A stretch of DNA of 64,000 nucleotides, from assembly GCA_963825405.1 (NCBI GenBank), contig CAWGTB010000010.1:62001-126000 (forward strand), read 5' to 3'. Positions 63,401 to 64,000 of the stretch are shown one piece after another. Both the position numbers and the translations under genes were made by a program. Positions within the stretch are counted from its first letter, which is position 1; every line of letters begins with the position of its first letter. This DNA comes from JACPNO01 sp963825405. GTDB lineage: Bacteria; Acidobacteriota; Terriglobia; Bryobacterales; Bryobacteraceae. The notes beneath the pieces were generated by a model, which saw only the letters and a list, made by a program, of their open reading frames with translations, had not been told where the DNA came from and made no database searches.

Positions 63401-63987
63401 ATGAGAATGGTGTAGTTCTGGGGGCCGGAAGTGCCGCCGGCCGAGTCAGTGACCGTAACCGTGATCGGATAGCTGCCCGCCGATCCCGCCCCGGGAGTTC
63501 CACTGAAAACCCCGTTGTTGAACTGTACGTTGCTGGGCAAGGCTCCGCTCTGCGACCAGTTGAATCCGGAACCTGTTCCGCCGCTGGCGGTGAGGGTCGG
63601 TGCATACGAAACGCCTTGCTCACCTGCCGGCAGCGAAGCCGGGCTAATGATTGGAGCAGCAGTGATCGCGATGGTGAAGGGCGCCGGGTCCGACGATGTA
63701 GTGCTGTCTGTAGCCGTTACCGAGAACGAGAATCCTCCCGCAACGGTGGGAGTGCCGCTGATCAGACCGCTCGCCTGGTTCAAAGACAGGCCGGACGGAA
63801 GACTGCCGGTGGTGACAGCCCAGGTGCAGCATGCCGGATCGCCGTCACTCGCCGACAATTGCTGCGAGTACGGCACGGTCGTTTCACCCGCGGGCAGCGC
63901 CCCCGTCGTAATTACCGGCTGGGCATTCGCCGCCGCCGCCCACAGCAGCGCTGCCGCCACCAATCCGAAGCTTCGCAGGATCCTCAT
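57451..63987 (-). CDS. Giant secreted protein with 22 tandem Ig-like (He_PIG) repeats
   Basis: The 2178-residue protein has a signal peptide (LVAAALLWAAAANAQP). Residues about 23-1940 are 22 repeats of 83-90 residues with the consensus LPxGxxGxxYSQTLxAxGGxxPYTWSI...GSLPxGLxLNxxTGxISGTPT...FTVQVTDS, the He_PIG pattern (putative Ig). Repeats 1-7 are diverged. Repeats 8-21 alternate in type: even units have AVGG-like and odd units ATGG-like sequences at the same place, which gives a two-unit period. The C-terminal 240 residues are unique, with no repeat and no obvious anchor. It is the longest gene here and stays in frame throughout. It is probably a surface adhesin, or a protein displayed outside the cell. 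Confidence 0.9.
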   Translation of the reverse strand: MRILRSFGLVAAALLWAAAANAQPVITTGALPAGETTVPYSQQLSASDGDPACCTWAVTTGSLPSGLSLNQASGLISGTPTVAGGFSFSVTATDSTTSSDPAPFTIAITAAPIISPASLPAGEQGVSYAPTLTASGGTGSGFNWSQSGALPSNVQFNNGVFSGTPGAGSAGSYPITVTVTDSAGGTSGPQNYTILINPPPSISPATLPQGQVGVAYPTTTLTVTGGIAPYTWSPISSSLLAGLSFSNGVFSGTPTSTITGSSITAQVTDAVGGVASLGLSLTVISAPTITTASLPASDVGATYSQTLAATGGTPPYTWTVTAGSLPTGITLSSAGLLSSSSITGTTSTFTIKATDSAGGSDSQSYTLTVNSAMSITTASLPQGDAGKPYSQQFTLTGGTSPFTWTVASGLPTGITMSTAGLLSGTTSATGPFPFTAQVADAVTTATKALTLTINPALTITTAALAAGDSGAAYSQTLTASGGATPYTWSIPAISLPTGISLNSSTGVISGNTSSSGSFSITATLTDNIGGTATHPYTLVINPPLTITTAPTLANGSVGSSYSQTLSASGGASSSYTWSITSGSLGSLALNGTTGVISGTPTSSGPLTFTAQVTDAISISVTKNFTINITAGLTISTAPALPSGVVGTAYSQTLVAVGGTPGYTWSITAGSPPAGINLNPATGVLSGTPTSSGNASFTVQVTDSASGSASKAFTLTIASPLTITTAPSLPSGIANSSYSQTIAATGGTAPYAWSIISGLLPAGLSLNGSTGVLGGTPTSTGNFSFTVQVIDSASSSATKAFTLSIAGGLSISTAPTLPSGAVGTAYSQTLVAVGGTSPYSWSITLGALPNGLGLNPATGVISGTPTSSGNASFSVQVNDSASGTATKQFTLAISSPLTIATAPSLPTGTVNTSYSQTLGATGGTPPYSWSITSGSLPGGLNLNSTNGNISGTPTSSGNFSFTAQVNDVASGTASKTFSLTIAGGLSVSTAPSLPNATVGTVYGVNLQAAGGTAPYTWSITGGLLPGGLTLSPGSGAISGTPTNSGSFNFTVQVTDSSSVVASKAFSLTVAAALTITNPPTLPSGSAGVAYSQTLNATGGTAPFFLSISAGSLPAGLTLAGGAITGTPTSTGSFNFTVQVTDSASITATKQFSLSIFAGLTISSAPGLPNGTVGTAYSQTLLAVGGSSPYTWAIQAGGLPAGLTLNAAAGTISGNPTTGGTFNFTVQVTDSLSSTTTKVFTLAIASGLAITNAPALPSDSVGVAYAQTLTASGGTTPYTWSISAGTLPGGLSLSSVSGAIVGTPTGAGNFAFTVQVTDSASITTSKAFTLAIASGLTISNAPTLPNGTAGTAYSLTLAAVGGALPYTWSITAGSLPSGLTLNPATGAITGTPTAAGSFAFTARATDNSSATASKGFTLTIASSLNITTPPALPSGSANIAYSLNLGATGGAAPYSWSITAGSLPAGLRLDSASGAITGTPTSAGDVSFTVQITDSASITASKAFTLSIAAGLTISTAPTLPGATIGVPYSQTLIALGGRTPYAWSISAGSLPAGLTFNPTAGTITGTPTAGGAFGFTIRVTDSASVTATKVFSVNVSSGLTIVTAPTLPSGSTGVPYSAPLAATGGNPPYQWSISSGALPAGIALDPATGNLAGTTTNSGSFNFTAQVTDSASISVTKTFTFTIAAGLTIGTAPGLPPATLATPYSVTLAAVGGTAPYAWSISGGSLPGGLTLNPASGAITGSPASAGDFSFTVQVKDSTNAAPATKGFTLTVVGGLTITSAPSLPDGTINTAYSQALTAAGGSAPYTWSITAGSLPAGLALNALSGSISGSPVAVGTSTFTARATDRTNVSVTKQFTIKINSDLTITTPLPLQDGAVGTAYPSTTLIAAGGKPPYGWSIKSGALPTGLVLGSSTGTIGGTPTTAGDFSFTVQVADNLGATFTKLFSIHVAASALPNLTIGLPSTMDASQQREVILTLDSPYSADINGQITLAFQPDATVNVDDPAVQFASGGRTATFTIPANSTQPNPNPHIALQTGTVSGTITVTTSYQAAGSTGAPVTITQTVHIARAVANIRSVSVVVTSGGFEIHITGWSTPRNLTNAIVHLTPASGQNLQTTDLTVSVASVAQQWYASASSATFGSQFTLVLPFTISGSANAISAVSVELTNSVGTSPLSSASY

Positions 63988-64000
63988 TGTTTTGCTTTAC

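Noticed and set aside
57451..63987. A CRISPR-like repeat array
   Set aside because: The periodicity is about 260 bases, in frame, and encodes Ig-like domains. There are no constant repeats with unique spacers.

Overview
The window looks like a chromosomal piece of an Acidobacteriota genome, most likely of the Solibacter/Bryobacter group. The evidence is the mix of lineage-typical families: a secreted protein ending in the Solibacter-type C-terminal domain (TIGR03437-like, 8678-12463), a 'VWFA-related' secreted protein beside an Oar-like TonB-dependent receptor (20767-26302), a MacB-like duplicated-FtsX permease (31531-34046), and a DUF1549/DUF1553 - DUF1501 - PPC/TIG operon (1066-6900). G+C is high apart from a few AT-richer patches. 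Many products carry Sec or Tat signals, so cell envelope and secreted functions dominate.

Layout. 1-6900 (minus): DUF1549/DUF1553 protein, DUF1501 protein, PPC-domain protein and an HpaB-type hydroxylase that runs off the window. 6969-8330: MATE exporter. 8678-12463: secreted protein with eight Cys-pair repeats. 12466-15966: two paralogous Tat-exported PLP enzymes around a SnoaL-like gene. 16078-17133: DUF481 outer-membrane protein. 17135-20624 (minus): YcaQ-like glycosylase, AhpD-like protein, Dabb protein and a frame-disrupted serine hydrolase. 20767-26302: TonB receptor and VWFA protein. 26327-27815: small membrane protein, TerC and DinB/YfiT genes, translationally coupled. 27818-31524: PH-like protein, BamE-like protein, serine hydrolase, STM4504/CBY_0614-type Abi_C protein, Hsp15-like protein. 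31531-36083: two ABC systems. 36085-40623: propeller-like protein, broken hypotheticals, tRNA-Leu and a fucose-isomerase-like gene. 40697-42849: tRNA-Lys followed by a small island bounded by a copy of the tRNA 3' end. 42893-50992: Rid-like protein, SulP transporter, SDR, a tandem pair of small secreted paralogs, a DapA-family gene coupled to DsbA-like and MauE-like genes, and a GH28 enzyme. 51066-57444: two secreted proteins with a shared BamE-like C-terminus, a GMC dehydrogenase with its small subunit, and two hypotheticals. 57451-63987: a 2178-residue protein of 22 Ig-like repeats.

Two properties cut across the annotation. First, roughly 20 single-base frame disruptions lie between 0.5 and 40 kb, and I see none from 41 to 64 kb. 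The proteins on either side of each break stay conserved-looking, so I suspect consensus errors, though some may be real gene decay. Second, several genes have a TAnAAT-type hexamer 6-10 bases before the start codon and no Shine-Dalgarno, which suggests leaderless transcripts.

The most unusual items are the tRNA-Lys-bounded island, the two-unit higher-order repeat in the giant Ig-like protein, the paired Tat-exported PLP lyases, and a dispersed 21-22 base palindrome present three times. I found no CRISPR array, complete insertion sequence, prophage or complete defence island.
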